Positions 63,209 through 64,000 of a stretch of 64,000 nucleotides of DNA are shown one piece after another. Source of the DNA: Adineta ricciae (Eukaryota; Rotifera; Eurotatoria; Adinetida; Adinetidae); NCBI GenBank assembly GCA_905250025.1, contig CAJNOJ010000119.1:62001-126000 (forward strand), given 5' to 3'. Position 1 is the first letter of the stretch. Each line of letters begins with the position of its first letter. A model generated the notes under the pieces. That model saw nothing but the letters and a program-made list of their open reading frames with translations, did not search any database and was not told the DNA's origin. The translations under genes and the position numbers were made by a program.

Positions 63209-64000
63209 ATGGCATCTTGGGCAGCTATTAGTCAATCCTATGCTCGGTACGTAGGTATACCCCAATTTTGTCTTGGTATTTTGGGCAATCTAATGAACAT
63301 ATGGATATTCATTCATGAACTAGTTCACCGTCGAACTCCCTGTACATTGTATTTGTTAATGGCCTCTTCAACTGGTTTAATACAGATGATGAGTGGTCAG
63401 ATTCCACGTTTTCTCATTCTTGGTTTCAATGATGATTTAACTCGAGTGTCGTTAGTCTGGTGTAAATGCCGTCAATTTCTTATTGCCACATTTGGTGGAA
63501 TAGCATTGACGTTTCAATGCCTAGCTACCATTGATCAGTTCTTAGTTACATCTCGCAGTGCTCACATACGACAATTCAGTCAGATCAAATGGGCTTATCG
63601 TATTTCAATCGGTGTCTTCGCCGTATGGATTTCTCAAGGCATTCCATTTTTAGTATTCAATCAAATACAGTAAAGTTATTCTTGTGGTCTTTCTTTCATC
63701 TATTCTACTTTTAATATCATAGATCTGGTACGTGCATCATTGGTAATTGGATTTTGAATATGTATTGGTCGTATGTTTACTTTCTTGGCCTTCTCACAGC
63801 TACATCTATTACTGTAATGGTAACTTTCGGTGTCCTTGCATATCACAATATGCATCTATTGAAAAATACTGCACGATTACATAGTGCTGATCAACAGTTG
63901 ACTACAATGATTTGTATGCAAGTGATTATTGTTGTAATTAGCATAGCAGCGTATGGTGGTTATAATGTTTATTCATTAGCAACAGCGAGTACACTCAAAG
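63209..64000 (+). CDS. rhodopsin-like 7TM receptor, partial (runs off right edge)
   Basis: Putative G-protein-coupled receptor. Helices are visible: TM1 FCLGILGNLMNIWIFI with the GN motif; TM2 about residues 44-62; TM3 after WCKCRQFLIATFGGIALTFQCLATIDQFL (an IDQ in place of DRY); TM4 ISIGVFAVWISQGIPFLVF; then across an intron (63670-63722) SGTCIIGNWILNMYWSYVYF, TM5 LLTATSITVMVTFGVLAY, and TM6 beginning MQVIIVVISIAAYGGYNVY. The Cys near TM3 (VWCKC) and SGTC in loop 2 could form the usual disulfide. The start at 63209 is the first ATG in the frame. The style resembles the large lineage-specific receptor families of rotifers (inference). The ligand is unknown; TM7 lies outside the window. Confidence 0.75.

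Overview
The window is animal nuclear DNA. It is AT-rich, carries spliced genes with very short introns (mostly about 45-80 bp), and encodes animal-specific genes: a DBX homeobox gene, an integrin alpha, a protocadherin, a neogenin/DCC-type receptor and a rhodopsin-like 7TM receptor. High gene density, tiny introns, a fungal-type AlkB gene without introns, and polypyrimidine-AG acceptors a few bases before many start codons all fit a bdelloid-type rotifer. That assignment is an inference. All exon joins below were read by eye.

Layout. 1-4129: no convincing gene, but one GC-rich palindromic element. 4130-8214 (-): an INPP4-type phosphoinositide 4-phosphatase with a separate open frame inside its one large intron. 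8621-9835 (-): SSR1/TRAP-alpha, head-to-head with a plus-strand run of NELF-E (short form), PSMA6, a neogenin/DCC-like receptor, GPN3 and BRF1 (10199-18565). 18962-19831 (+): an intronless orphan. 22153-24792 (-): a protocadherin broken at an ambiguous base next to a perfect 69-bp inverted repeat. 27417-28399 (-): a polybasic orphan. 30209-31120 (+): an AlkB-type dioxygenase, tail-to-tail with the dynein intermediate chain gene (31231-33344, -). 33842-38996 (-): integrin alpha. 40954-42081 (+): a secreted Ig protein with Pro-Gln and Gly-Glu repeats. 44685-45838 (+): a secreted Tyr/Gly/Gln-rich protein. 47182-48997 (-): an unplaced disordered protein, head-to-head with G6PD. 49430-57412 (+): G6PD, MED19, V-ATPase subunit A and BUD13 in close order. 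59437-61767 (+): DBX. 63209-64000 (+): a 7TM receptor cut by the window edge.

There is no single pathway. Two compact same-strand runs of housekeeping genes (NELFE-PSMA6-NEO1-GPN3-BRF1 and G6PD-MED19-ATP6V1A-BUD13) have gaps of about 90-400 bp. They look like candidates for shared transcription resolved by trans-splicing. Developmental and adhesion genes sit in wider non-coding surroundings (about 1.3-2.6 kb), as expected if those gaps hold regulatory DNA.

The most unusual items are: the palindrome plus ambiguous base in the protocadherin; the open frame inside the INPP4 intron; a NELF-E without its RRM; a neogenin-like receptor with a very short ectodomain; an 11-nt microexon inside the DBX homeobox; a polybasic protein with four repeated basic Ser/Phe motifs; and a fungal-type AlkB gene.
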